From assembly GCA_019637695.1 (NCBI GenBank), contig JAHBVG010000027.1, forward strand, positions 1 to 64,000: 64,000 nucleotides of DNA, read 5' to 3'. Positions 52,553 through 62,700 of the stretch are shown one piece after another. This stretch comes from Caldilineaceae bacterium (GTDB lineage: Bacteria > Chloroflexota > Anaerolineae > Caldilineales > Caldilineaceae). The notes under the pieces were generated by a model. The model was not told where the DNA came from, searched no databases, and saw only the letters and a program-made list of their open reading frames with translations. Both the position numbers and the translations under genes were made by a program. Each line of letters begins with the position of its first letter. Position 1 is the stretch's first letter.

Positions 52553-55500
52553 ACTTCCGCAACGCCGCCGCCAACGCCTCGGCCATGTGGAACGCCTTGC
52601 GCTCGCCGAAGTGGCTGATCTGCTGGCGACAACTGACGCCGCTGGCGATGATCAACGTGTCGGGCGCGGCGGCGCGCACGGCGGGCAGCAGCCGATCCTC
52701 GCCGATCTTGCGGCTAACTTCGTAATGGTCGATCTCGTAGCCGAAGTCGCCGGCCATGCCGCAACAGCCGCTGGGGATCACCTTCACCGCGTAGCCGGCG
52801 TGTTTGAGCGCGGCCACGCTGGCCTCGTTCCCCGCCAACGCTTTTTGATGACAATGGCCGTGGAGCAGCGCATCCCCTGGCCCCTCGCGCCAGATGCCGG
52901 CGAATCCACCCGTGGCGGCCTCGCGCACGACAAATTCCTCGAAAGTGTAGCAATTCTGCGCCAGGACGCGAGTACGCTCCGGGTCGCTGGCAAGGGTCAG
53001 ATATTCATCGCGCAGGGTGAGAATACAGCTTGGCTCGATACCCACGATGGGGATGCCTTGCGCCGCGTAGGGGGCCAGCAGCGCTACATTCGTATCCACC
53101 CAGGGTTTGGCCCGATCCGCCTGCCCACCGGTGATCAACGGACGCCCGCAGCAGGCGCGCCCCTCGGCCAGATAGACCGCATACCCCGCTGCTTCCAACA
53201 CCGTCACTGCGGCCTTGGCCGTCGCCGTGTAGTTGTACTCGTGCCAGGTGTCGTGGAAAAGAATTAAGGGACTGGGGATTGGGGACTGGGGACTGGGGAC
53301 TGGGTTGCTATCTGCCACTTTTGCCTTTTGGTTTTTGCCTTTTGCCTTCTCTGCTGCCTGCTTCTTATAAAACCAATCGCTAAACCGTTCCGGCGCGTAG
53401 AGCGGAAGGGTGCGTTCGGGATGGACGCCGATGCGCGATTGGATCTCCTTGAAGAAGGGTGAGGCGAGGACGGCGTTGACGGCGGGGATCAGCGGTCTAC
53501 CCAACTTGTAGAGCAGATGGTTGAGCTGGGGCAGCATCCCCATCAGCCGGTTGAAGAGGGGCAACCCGTTCTGCCGGTAATAGTGGACCAAATACTCAGC
53601 CTTGATCTTCGCCATGTCCACAGCGGAGGGGCACTCGCTCTTGCAGGCTTTACAGCCCAGACAGAGATCCATCACATCGTAGGTCCCCGGAGCGAAGAGT
53701 TGCTCCTGGGGGATGCGCCCGGCGAGGGCGTTGCGCAGGGCGTTGGCGCGGGCGCGGGTGGTGTCGTGTTCGTCTTTGGTTGCCATGTAGCTGGGGCACA
53801 TGGTCCCTGTGTCGAGCTTGCGACAGACACCGGCGCCGTTGCACATCTCGATGGCCGGAGCAAAGCCGCCGTCGCGCCCCCAATCGAAGACCGTGCGCAG
53901 TTCGATGGTCTCATACTGGGGGCCGTAGCGCAGATTTTCGGTGAGGGGCGGCGCATCGACGATCTTACCAGGGTTCATGCGCCCATGCCCATCGAAGACT
54001 CCCTTCACCGCACGCAGGGCCTCGTAGAGTTCCGGCCCAAAGAGGCGCGGATGCAACGCGCTGCGCGCCAGACCGTCGCCGTGTTCGCCGCTCATGGTTC
54101 CGCCGAAGCGCAACGCCACATCGCAGGCAAATTCGCCCATCTGCTGCAACATCTTCACGCCGCCCAGGGTCTTGATGTTGACCAGAGGACGCACATGCAG
54201 ACATCCCGCCGAAGCGTGGGCATAGACCGCCACACCGGGGATCTCGCTTGCCTCGCGGCAGAATTCGAGGATCTCACCCAGGTATGCGTGCAACCCTTCG
54301 GGCGGCACCGAGACATCCTCAATGCCGGGGACCGGTTTGAAATCCCCGCGCTGGCTCATGAGGATGTTCAGCCCGGCCTTGCGCACCGACCAGACATCGT
54401 TTTGCAGCCCCGACTCCAGCAGGTGGATCACCGTTCCCCGCCAGCCGCGCCGCCGCAGATGATCTTCGAGATGGGCAAGTTTGCCGCGCAGTTCGCTTTC
54501 GTCCGCGCCGTAGAACTCCACCAGCAGCACCGCTGCGGGGTCGCTCTCGACAAAATGGAGCTTCTTGGCCCATTCGGGCTGGACCCGCGCCAGATCCATC
54601 AACATCTTGTCAAGGAGTTCGGCGGCGCTCGGTTCCGTCTCCAAAACGTCGGGGACGGCGGCGCAGGCGTCGAGCAATCGATCAAAGTGGACCACGGCCA
54701 GCCCGGTCTTTTGGGGGCGAGGGACGAGTTGCAGGGTGAGGTCGGTGATCATCGCCAGCGTGCCCTCACTGCCGGTCATCAACTGAGCCAGGTTGAAGTG
54801 ATCCAGCCGCACAGGATCGGCGATGGCGGGGCGGAAGCGGCTGTCGAAGCTGAGGCGGCTGCGCTCGTTGACGGGCAGCAGGGGAGCGGCCAATCGATCC
54901 AGATTGTAGCCGGAGGCGCGTCGCCAATGGCGCGGCCAGCGCTCCAAGATCGCGCCGGTAGCGTTGCGCACGATTTGGGGTACATCTCGATAGATAGCGG
55001 CTTCCAACGAATCGCCGCGCCCGCGCGCCGCCAGCGCGGACGGCTCCACCGGGCCGAAACGAGCGGGCGAACCATCGGCGAGGATGACGCCGGTTTCGAT
55101 CACGTTGTCGGCCATCATGCCGTAAAGGATGCTGTGGCTGCCGGTGGCGTTGTTGCCCACAGATCCGCCCAGCGTGGCGCGGTCCGCGCTGGCCGGGTCC
55201 GGGCCGAGCATGACGCCGAGCGGGGCCAGCGTGCGGTTGAGCGCGCCCACGGTCATGCCCGGTTGTACATGGACGGTCCGCTCATCCTTGTCGATGGCGA
55301 GGACGCGATCCATATATTTGCTGGTGTCGATAACCAGCGCCGCGCCCACGGCCTGCCCGGCCAGCGAACTGCCGCCGCCGCGAGGCAGCACGGGCACGTC
55401 AAAGCGGGCGGCGATCTCGATGGCTGCCTGCACGTCCTCGGCGCGACGGGGGATCACCACGCCCACCGGCTGGATCTGGTAGAGGCTGGCATCGGTGCTG

Positions 55501-55646
55501 TACAACATGCGCGTATAGCCGTCGAAGCGCACTTCGCCCTCGATCACCTTTTCCAGCGCGGCGACAAGATCACGGGTGTCCGCCTGCGCGCCGTTGAAGT
55601 CGCTGCGGTCGAGCGTCGTCTTCACTGTCTTCAAATGAGATCTCAT
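52551..55646 (-). CDS. FAD-linked oxidase / Fe-S / CCG-domain fusion (glycolate or D-lactate dehydrogenase type)
   Basis: 1031 aa. The FAD-binding PCMH domain (LPRGGGSSLAG, 87-97; GGSVGNNATGS, 160-170) is followed by FAD_oxidase_C (SGEHGDG, 519-525). A Fe-S region has Cys602, 608, 617 and 662/665/668/672. Two CCG segments (ACCGRPL, GCCGMAG) end the protein. This is the single-chain layout of YdiJ-like enzymes that oxidise D-2-hydroxyacids at the membrane. Residues about 765-792 are a Pro/Ser linker encoded by the intergenic repeat at 53269-53352. First gene of the module. Confidence 0.88.
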   Translation of the reverse strand: MRSHLKTVKTTLDRSDFNGAQADTRDLVAALEKVIEGEVRFDGYTRMLYSTDASLYQIQPVGVVIPRRAEDVQAAIEIAARFDVPVLPRGGGSSLAGQAVGAALVIDTSKYMDRVLAIDKDERTVHVQPGMTVGALNRTLAPLGVMLGPDPASADRATLGGSVGNNATGSHSILYGMMADNVIETGVILADGSPARFGPVEPSALAARGRGDSLEAAIYRDVPQIVRNATGAILERWPRHWRRASGYNLDRLAAPLLPVNERSRLSFDSRFRPAIADPVRLDHFNLAQLMTGSEGTLAMITDLTLQLVPRPQKTGLAVVHFDRLLDACAAVPDVLETEPSAAELLDKMLMDLARVQPEWAKKLHFVESDPAAVLLVEFYGADESELRGKLAHLEDHLRRRGWRGTVIHLLESGLQNDVWSVRKAGLNILMSQRGDFKPVPGIEDVSVPPEGLHAYLGEILEFCREASEIPGVAVYAHASAGCLHVRPLVNIKTLGGVKMLQQMGEFACDVALRFGGTMSGEHGDGLARSALHPRLFGPELYEALRAVKGVFDGHGRMNPGKIVDAPPLTENLRYGPQYETIELRTVFDWGRDGGFAPAIEMCNGAGVCRKLDTGTMCPSYMATKDEHDTTRARANALRNALAGRIPQEQLFAPGTYDVMDLCLGCKACKSECPSAVDMAKIKAEYLVHYYRQNGLPLFNRLMGMLPQLNHLLYKLGRPLIPAVNAVLASPFFKEIQSRIGVHPERTLPLYAPERFSDWFYKKQAAEKAKGKNQKAKVADSNPVPSPQSPIPSPLILFHDTWHEYNYTATAKAAVTVLEAAGYAVYLAEGRACCGRPLITGGQADRAKPWVDTNVALLAPYAAQGIPIVGIEPSCILTLRDEYLTLASDPERTRVLAQNCYTFEEFVVREAATGGFAGIWREGPGDALLHGHCHQKALAGNEASVAALKHAGYAVKVIPSGCCGMAGDFGYEIDHYEVSRKIGEDRLLPAVRAAAPDTLIIASGVSCRQQISHFGERKAFHMAEALAAALRK
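53269..53352. repeat. Intergenic-type heptanucleotide repeat inside a coding region
   Basis: GACTGGGGATTGGGGACTGG-type units (53275-53305) followed by TTTGCCTTTTG-type units. In the minus frame they give PVPSPQSPIPSP and a Lys-rich KAKGKNQKAK, a flexible linker between the Fe-S and CCG parts. The open frame is kept. Confidence 0.75.
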
Positions 55647-55648
55647 TT
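55633..55648. promoter_or_regulatory. Perfect 16-bp palindrome over the oxidase start codon
   Basis: AAATGAGATCTCATTT. The ATG of the FAD/Fe-S gene (minus strand, 55646-55644) lies in it. Candidate operator or start-masking element. Confidence 0.5.
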
Positions 55649-55668
55649 TTGGCGCTTTCTTGAAAGTT

Positions 55669-55687
55669 CGCTATAATTTTTATAGCG
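55669..55687. promoter_or_regulatory. Perfect 19-bp palindrome in the divergent spacer
   Basis: CGCTATAA-TTT-TTATAGCG, 24 bp from the FAD/Fe-S start and about 80 bp from the glutaredoxin-like start. The TATAAT core can serve as a -10 element in either direction, so a bound regulator could switch one or both genes. Confidence 0.5.
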
Positions 55688-55769
55688 TACTGTATGGCTA
55701 AAAGTTCGATTCAAGCTTGATATACATTCTGGCTTTTGTGGCGCAAATTGACTAGAGGAATTCTTATTG

Positions 55770-56036
55770 ATGAACCATACTGCAAACGGCAATCACTCGC
55801 AAGTTACCATGTACACCAGCAATTGGTGCGCGGACTGCTGGCGGGCGAAGAAGGTTTTGGAATCGATGAAGGTTCAGTTCGTTGAAGTCGATATTACACA
55901 CGATCCCCAGGCAGTGGCGCTGGTGGAAAAGTTGAACAATGGCTACCGCTCTGTGCCGACGCTCCTCTTCCCCGATGGCAGCGTACTCACCGAGCCGTCC
56001 ACAGCGCAACTCGTCGCGAAGTTAAATGCGGTTTAG
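55770..56036 (+). CDS. Glutaredoxin-like protein (mycoredoxin type)
   Basis: 88 aa from the ATG at 55770 after AGAGGAA. The redox site is WCADC (Cys20, Cys23), followed by VEVDITHD, and YRSVPTLLFPDGSVLTEPS supplies the cis-Pro and the TEPS-like glutathione/mycothiol contact loop. It reduces disulfides or mixed thiols in the cytoplasm. Read divergently from the FAD oxidase. The following spacer holds a repeat. Confidence 0.85.
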   Translation: MNHTANGNHSQVTMYTSNWCADCWRAKKVLESMKVQFVEVDITHDPQAVALVEKLNNGYRSVPTLLFPDGSVLTEPSTAQLVAKLNAV

Positions 56037-56116
56037 GGATTGGGTATTGGATATTCGATATTGGGGATTGATCACGAGCAATTCAATATCCAATATCGAA
56101 TACCCCACTACCCCTC
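56037..56116. repeat. Inverted heptanucleotide repeat (TATTGGA type)
   Basis: GATTGGGTATTGGATATTCG pairs with CAATATCCAATATCGAATAC. It starts at the stop codon. The remainder of 56037-56234 has no gene. Confidence 0.65.
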
Positions 56117-56234
56117 AAGGCACAGGATGTTGTGTGCCCCAAGATGTATCATAGATCTACCGCTTCACTCCTCTCTCTACTGGTATAATGGGGACCCGAC
56201 TCCCTAAACCCAGCATAGGAAGGAGTGAATTTTT

Positions 56235-56714
56235 ATGCGTACAGTATTTGGGCTGTTTCTCGATTATAACGACGCCATCAGGGCGGTGGATGAACTCTAC
56301 CGGCAGGGCTTTAAGGATGATGAGATTCAAATCTTGACCGAGGAAGCCGTCGCCAAGGAGCTAACTGGCGGCAATCGCCAGATCGATCAAGGCGATAATC
56401 TGGTGGGGATGTTGGCAGGTCGTCAGGGCATGCAGGTCTCTGGCGTGGGCAGCGTGATCGCTGTGGGTCCGCTGACGACTATCTTCACCCGATCCGCAAC
56501 CCAGCCGTCGCCGGCGCAGGGTGGATTGGTAGGGGCGTTCCAATCTATGGGCGTGCCACAAGACAAGGCTACTCTCTACACCGATGGCATTAATGGGGCA
56601 GGCATTGTGGTGGCGATGCGCACCGATGCTGACCGCACCGCCAATGCCGCGAACATTCTCCGCCGCTTCAACGGCAGGGAAGTGAGCGCGTATACGCCGA
56701 ATAGTATGTTCTGA
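56235..56714 (+). CDS. General stress protein-like, glycine-zipper type
   Basis: 159 aa. MRTVFGLFLDYNDAIRAVDE and GFKDDEIQILTEE resemble the N-terminus of general stress protein 17M/YflT-like proteins, and GINGAGIVVAMRTDADRTAN resembles the C-terminal repeat of the same beta-alpha unit. The middle (GGLVGAFQSMGV) is glycine-rich. ATG after AAGGAG. Role in stress is known only for the family. Its TGA is supplied by the repeat that follows. Confidence 0.65.
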   Translation: MRTVFGLFLDYNDAIRAVDELYRQGFKDDEIQILTEEAVAKELTGGNRQIDQGDNLVGMLAGRQGMQVSGVGSVIAVGPLTTIFTRSATQPSPAQGGLVGAFQSMGVPQDKATLYTDGINGAGIVVAMRTDADRTANAANILRRFNGREVSAYTPNSMF

Positions 56715-56720
56715 TGAGTA

Positions 56721-56766
56721 ATGAGTAAAGAGTAGGCGGAGTATCTCTCGCCTACTCTTTACTCAT
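56721..56766. terminator. Bidirectional hairpin between convergent genes
   Basis: Perfect 18-bp stem ATGAGTAAAGAGTAGGCG with a 10-nt loop, built from heptanucleotide units. It lies between the stress protein and the giant subtilase, which are convergent. Confidence 0.6.
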
Positions 56767-56784
56767 CACTCATTACGGCATCGT

Positions 56785-59700
56785 TTATTCCCGCCCCACC
56801 CAAGGTAAGTAGTAGCGCCAGATATCCATACGCGCAAGTGGCAAGAAGATCTGGCGAGCGACATCGAACGCCGCCAGGATCGAGTACTCGACTTGTGTGT
56901 CTTGGCTCTTAAGGGTAACGACGCTCACGATCTTGGCGCCGCGCGCTATGTCCAGCGGCGTCGCCATGCGGAAACGCACAGGAACCATCGTGCGCGGCGG
57001 CAATGTCCCCTGCCATTCGATCTTTCCATCAACATACGCGCACTGCCCGGCGCCACAAACAACCGAATCAGGCTGATAGGTGAGTTCCAGCGGTAGCGCG
57101 TGGATCATCTCAACATTAGCGCTATCCCCGCCTGAGTTGTAGAGGAAGATGGTGTAGGTCACCACATCCCCTGGGTGGAAGATAGCCGGCTCGATCTCTA
57201 CAAACGAGGCAGAGAGTTCAGCCTGGCGCGCCACGAACGAAGCCGACAGAGGCAGAATGCTGCCCTGACCGTCATCCAATTGAGCGCTAACGGTGACAGG
57301 CGTACTGTCCGCCAACAACGTCGTAAGGGTGGCGCTGTAGGCGACGGTCACCTCCTGTTGAGGCGGGATAGCGCCGGTCCATGAGATGACATTGCCACTG
57401 GCCCCACAGGTCCCCGCCGAGCAGAGGATCGAGTCGGGCAGATACGAGAGCGATGCTGGCAGCGCATTGATCAGCGACGCGCCCGAAGCCGTCGCTAGTC
57501 CGCTGTTGTGAAGGCGGAAGAGAACGCCAATGCGCTCTCCGACCTTGATCTCTGGCCGGTCGACTGTCAGCGTTGAACCGCCCAGATCCATTGGGTTGAC
57601 GAGTACAGAGGCGTGTCGCTCGAAGATCTCTTGCGCTGAAGTGATCTGCACTGTGTTGGTGACCCAAGTGTTGGGCTTGAGCGACGCATCAATATCCACA
57701 CTGTATTGGATCTGCGCCCTGGGCGTGGCAACGCTCTGGTTGGGCGCTAAAAAGCGGACGGCAAGTCGATTGTGAAAAGTTCCAGAATCGTCACAGTGAT
57801 AAGCCGTGGTCGCTCTGCTGATTGTATCCTGCACGCCGACGACTGTGTCTCGCAGTCCCGTTGGCGCACGTAGAACCTGCACCTGGATATTGCCCCCCTC
57901 TGAAAGTACAAGCTGGAAGTCGATGGTCGGACTATCGTCCAGCCCATAGCGATAGGCTTGATCCCATTGTAGGATCAAGCGGCGATTGGGCGCGCTGCCC
58001 ACAACCCTGGCGTAGACGCCCCCTTCCACCACAAGATCTGTCCAAAGACCGGCGATCAAGGGCGCTCTAACCACGCTCGTGGGCAGTGTACAGCTCCATA
58101 TGACGGGCATAGCAGACTTTTCAAAGGTGATGTAGCCATCTGTGTGGACACAGAGATTCGTGTACTCCTTCCCATAAAACGAAAAGGGGAAGCCGATGTC
58201 GAGATCGCAGATGAATTGAGCATCCCCTACGACAAGTCGTTTCCCATCTCCGGCAATATCCGTCCAGTTAAAAAGGACGTCAGCAACATCGCCGCGGCTA
58301 TCTGAATCGCCCCAAAGATAGTTCTCGCTCAGATTGACCGTCGCTCCCGGTTTGGGCTGAACAACCCCTTGCCAACGGATCGTGTGGGTGACGGCGTCAT
58401 AGTTGACAACGCCGGTGGAAGCGGAAAGAGAGCCTGGCAGGTATTGGGTTCCTGTTGGCAATTTGTCGTGCAGCGAAAGAGAGCCGCCGATGGGCGTGAA
58501 ACTCAAGAGTTCGATGGTGTAGGTCAGCCGTTTACCACTGCCTGGGCTGATGGCGCTCGCCCACTTTGAGCTGGCCGAAAAATCCGCAGCAAAGACGCCG
58601 ACTTGCAGCTTGCGAGCAAACTGCACCCCCAAGCCAGTGTCGAAGGTGACTTCCCCTTGGATGCGCGTGCCGGGTTGCAGGGATGCATCCCCGCGCAGGG
58701 TATAGGCGATGATCTGGGGTGGTCCGCTGTTCAGCGCCCCTTGCCATTCTACCTCGCGTTTTTCCGCATTGTAGAGCGCGCCCAGCGGGTTTTCCACAAA
58801 TGCGCCGAATGTCGTATCCGATGGGATGGGCGCCGCGATCCGCGCGTTGGCGAGGGGGGATGTATCCGGTCTCATCACAATGCGGACGGTAAACTCACCA
58901 CCCGGCTCAATCGCCGATTGAGGGATATCCACCGTAGAGTTGCAGAAATTAGGCGTCAGGGTAAGCGACTCTGTGCTGAGGAAAGCGTTGGAGTAACCGA
59001 AACCACCAGCAACCAGCAGATGACCCGCCACAAAAGCGCCCACTGCTCCATAGCGTCCACCATCTTGAAGCGAAGAGAATTCTTCCCACGTATCCGTGGG
59101 CGGATGGTAACGTTCCACCATTTTGCTATCCGGGTAAACAGAGCCGCCAAACAAGTAGAGATAGCCATCGGAAGCGGCAGCCAATAGGCCGCCGCTTCGC
59201 TCATAGATTGGGCTGGCGCCCGTGCGCCAGCTATTGGTGGCCGGGTTGTAAATGGACAATTGGAGAGAGAAGAAATTACCCCGCAGCAGATAGATCTCAC
59301 CATTCCAGGCCGTGGCGATTGGCGACCCAGTTGACCCACCTGGCATCGGCGCGCCGGTTGACCAGCCATTGCTGGCTGGATCATAGATCAGGGTATGATC
59401 TAGGTAGTAGTAGCTTTCGCCTCCAAACAAATAGAGCCTGTTGTCGACAACGGCTGAAGCTGCGAATGCCTGGGCAGCGGGCAGATCAGCGCCCTGACTC
59501 CATGTGTTTGCGCCAGGATCATAGATATAGAGCGCGGCGCTATAGGCAGATGAATCAACGCCACCGGCCACATAGAGTTTGCCGTCGCTGCCCCCTGCGC
59601 TGGCGCCGACCAGCGCGCGTGGAAGCGGCGCCAGCGCTTCCCAGGTTCGAGTACACCCCTCATAGCGGTGATTGGCGCTGCTAAACTCCCACGAGAACTG

Positions 59701-62700
59701 GTTGATTTCCAGCCCTCCCACCGTGTACAAATCGTCAGTGCCGGGCATTGTCGTCGCCGCCATCCAAATTCGATTGGACAACATGGACGCCGCACGCTGC
59801 CAAAGGGGTAAGATGTGAGTTGTAAATGTACGTGTATTGGATGCCAACGCAGGCTGCTCAGGTGTGGATGTGGTGAGGGTGAAGCTGTCCTTGTCGCCGT
59901 TTGCCGCATCCGCCGGGATCTCAACCACAATCTGCAAATGTCGCGTATGACAGGCGGTGAGCGATAAAGACGATTGCACCGGCGCGCCGTCCTCAAAGAT
60001 CTGTACCGGCCAACGATTGCCAGCCAGCGCCAGATCTATCTTGAGCGTCTGTGTCCCCACGTTCTCGATCTGTACATCGTAGAACAAACGCTTGCCGGCG
60101 CTGCCGACCTTTCCGGTTGAAAGAGCAATCAGTTGGTAATCCGCCGAATCCTGATGGCGATGGAGCCAGCGCACACTGCGCGCGATCACCTCGGAGATCG
60201 CCGGATCTTGCCACTGGGCGTAGGGCGCTACATTCTCATAACCCATTGCCAAATAGATAGCGCGATATCCAGCGTCGCAAGGCGCGATAGCCAGCGCTGC
60301 CGCCTCACCACCGGCGTAGGTCAGCACAGGATAGACGCTCTTGCCAGCGGGGGTAACCATATCCGGGCTAAAATAGGATGCACTATTGGGTGAACCATAA
60401 AGGCTGGCATTGGTAAGGGTAAGGTTGATCCCCTCTAAAAAGGCTTTGCCCGTCAAGCCGCTGCCCTGAGGAATGCCTCCGTCTACAGATCTGACATCGG
60501 CGCGCAACAGTTGATCATAAAAGCCGCGGTCTCCATCCATTTTGCCCACCTCCTGACCAGAGATGAGCAACCGTCCCCCCGCCTTTAAATAAGCAGAGAG
60601 CTCGCCATCGGCGCCGATAGCCGCAGGGTTCCCCCACCAGCAGTCGAGAAACCCCGAACAGCCGCTGTGCATCCAGATGACGATGTCATATTGGCGCATG
60701 GTCTGCGCCGAGGGGATGCCATATTCCACGACACCGTTGCCGAGGGTGCGCTGATCGATGAAGTGGGTGTACTCAATCGACCAAAGATCGTAAAGATAGC
60801 CGTGCTGCTCCAGCGCCCAGGCCATAAAGGGATGGACGGGCCAGCCGAAGAACCAGCCAGCGGATGCGTCGGCATTGACCAACAGGATCGTGGGCGCGAC
60901 TTCCATTTGAAGGGGCAGCGTCGCACCCGCCGTAGGGACAGTCAACGTCCGCGTGATGCGTCGATGTCCTTTGGCCTCGACCACAATCGTATGCTGGCCC
61001 GCTGGCAAGGAAAAGTCAAAGGAGCCATCCGCAGCGGATATAGTCTGGACAGAGGGCATCTCCGCCACGGAGAGGCGCGCATCGACGATGGGCGTCGATC
61101 CCCGGCGCAACGTCCCTGTGAGCAATCCTTTGGGGAGCGGCTGCAGATTGAAGTCGGCCATCGACAGCGCGCCCGTGATCACCCGCTGATTGGCAAAGGT
61201 GGCTGGTTCGTATCCCCAGGCGCGGACTGTCAGTTGATAGAGGCCCGCCGGCACTGTCAGCGAGTAGACGCCGCTGCCATCGGCCATCCCCGTGAAGGTT
61301 TCACCTGTGTTCAGATCGTGTCCCCGGATCTCGGCGTCGGCAATGGGCGCATTGCTCTGTTGATCGCGCAGTTGTCCGCGTAGATCCCCCGCAGATAAAG
61401 CCCAGCGCACCGCTTGATAGGCGTCAATGCGGCCATGCCCGTAGCCCACATCTGGCCCGAATTCTCCCAGATCCACAGCGGTATTGGTCAGGAACGCCTC
61501 TAATTCATCCACATTTAGATTGCGTTCGCCATCCACTAGATCGGCGGCGACCAGCAGCGCGATCAACCCCGCCACATGAGGAGCGGCCATGGATGTGCCC
61601 GAATAGAATGAATACCCACTCGAACCTGTGGCAGAAACAACCGAATCACCTGGGGCGCTGACGTTGGGCTTGAGTTCGAGGTTGTGGAAGGCCGGTCCTC
61701 GTGAGCTGAAAGGGGTCAGATCATCGTTGACTGTGGTCGCGCCTACGGTAATGGTTTCAGCCAGGTGGGCGGGAGATCCAATGCTGCCTGGCCGGCCAAC
61801 ATTGCCCGCCGAAAAGACGACGGTGGCGCCGGCGGCGCGCAAGGCAGCAATGGCCGGGCGGAAAATATCGTTCACCGGGTTGGAAGTACCCCACGAGTTG
61901 TTGATCACATCTGGCGCTTGCGAACAATCCGCGCTGGCGAGGGTTCCGCTCAGATCGGTGGGGCAGAGGAACCATTGGAAGGCTTTGAGGCCGCCAATAT
62001 CATCGGCGAGTCCGGTGCCGGGCATGGTCTCCCAACAGATGCCGGGGACGGCGATCCAGCGTGCGCCGGGCGCTACGCCGATGGCGTATTCCTCTGGGCC
62101 TCCAGCGCCGACCATTGTCCCCATTGTATGGGTTCCGTGGCTGTCATAGTCACAGTCATAGGGAGCAGCGCTTTTGCTCGGTCCTAGATTGCCATTGGCG
62201 TACAATTGAGGGCCCGGTTCAAACCAGTTATAGTCGTGGCGATAGAGACCTCCATCCCCTACGCCGCGATAGGAAGATGCGAGAGCCGGGTGTCGGTAGT
62301 TCACCCCGGTGTCAAATCCACCCACCACTGCGCCCTGCCCGGTGATCCCCAGTTCGCGCCAGACACGGTCGGCGCCTACCTGGGTAATATTCCAGGGGAA
62401 ATGGGAAGTCGGATCGGCCGGTGGAGGATCGGCTGGCGGGGGACCCACATTGCCCGCTCCTGTGCCCTTTAGCGTCTTATCCCACATACGCAGAAGCGGA
62501 TAGCTTGCCACCACGCGATCGATATCGTCCCGTTGCGCCAACTCTACAACCGTGTCGAGATCGCCTTCCACGGCAATGGCGTTGACAATGTAGAAGGGCT
62601 GGTAGCCGGTGACCTGGCTGCGACGCTGGCGTTCAGCCAACACGGCTTTGAGCGGCGCTTGAGATCGTGCGGCGGTCTCCATCAATTCGGTCACCACGGC

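Noticed and set aside
53517..55676. Plus-strand open frame of 719 codons
   Set aside because: It is the antisense shadow of the FAD/Fe-S oxidase, has no recognisable domain, and the minus-strand frame shows clear conserved motifs.
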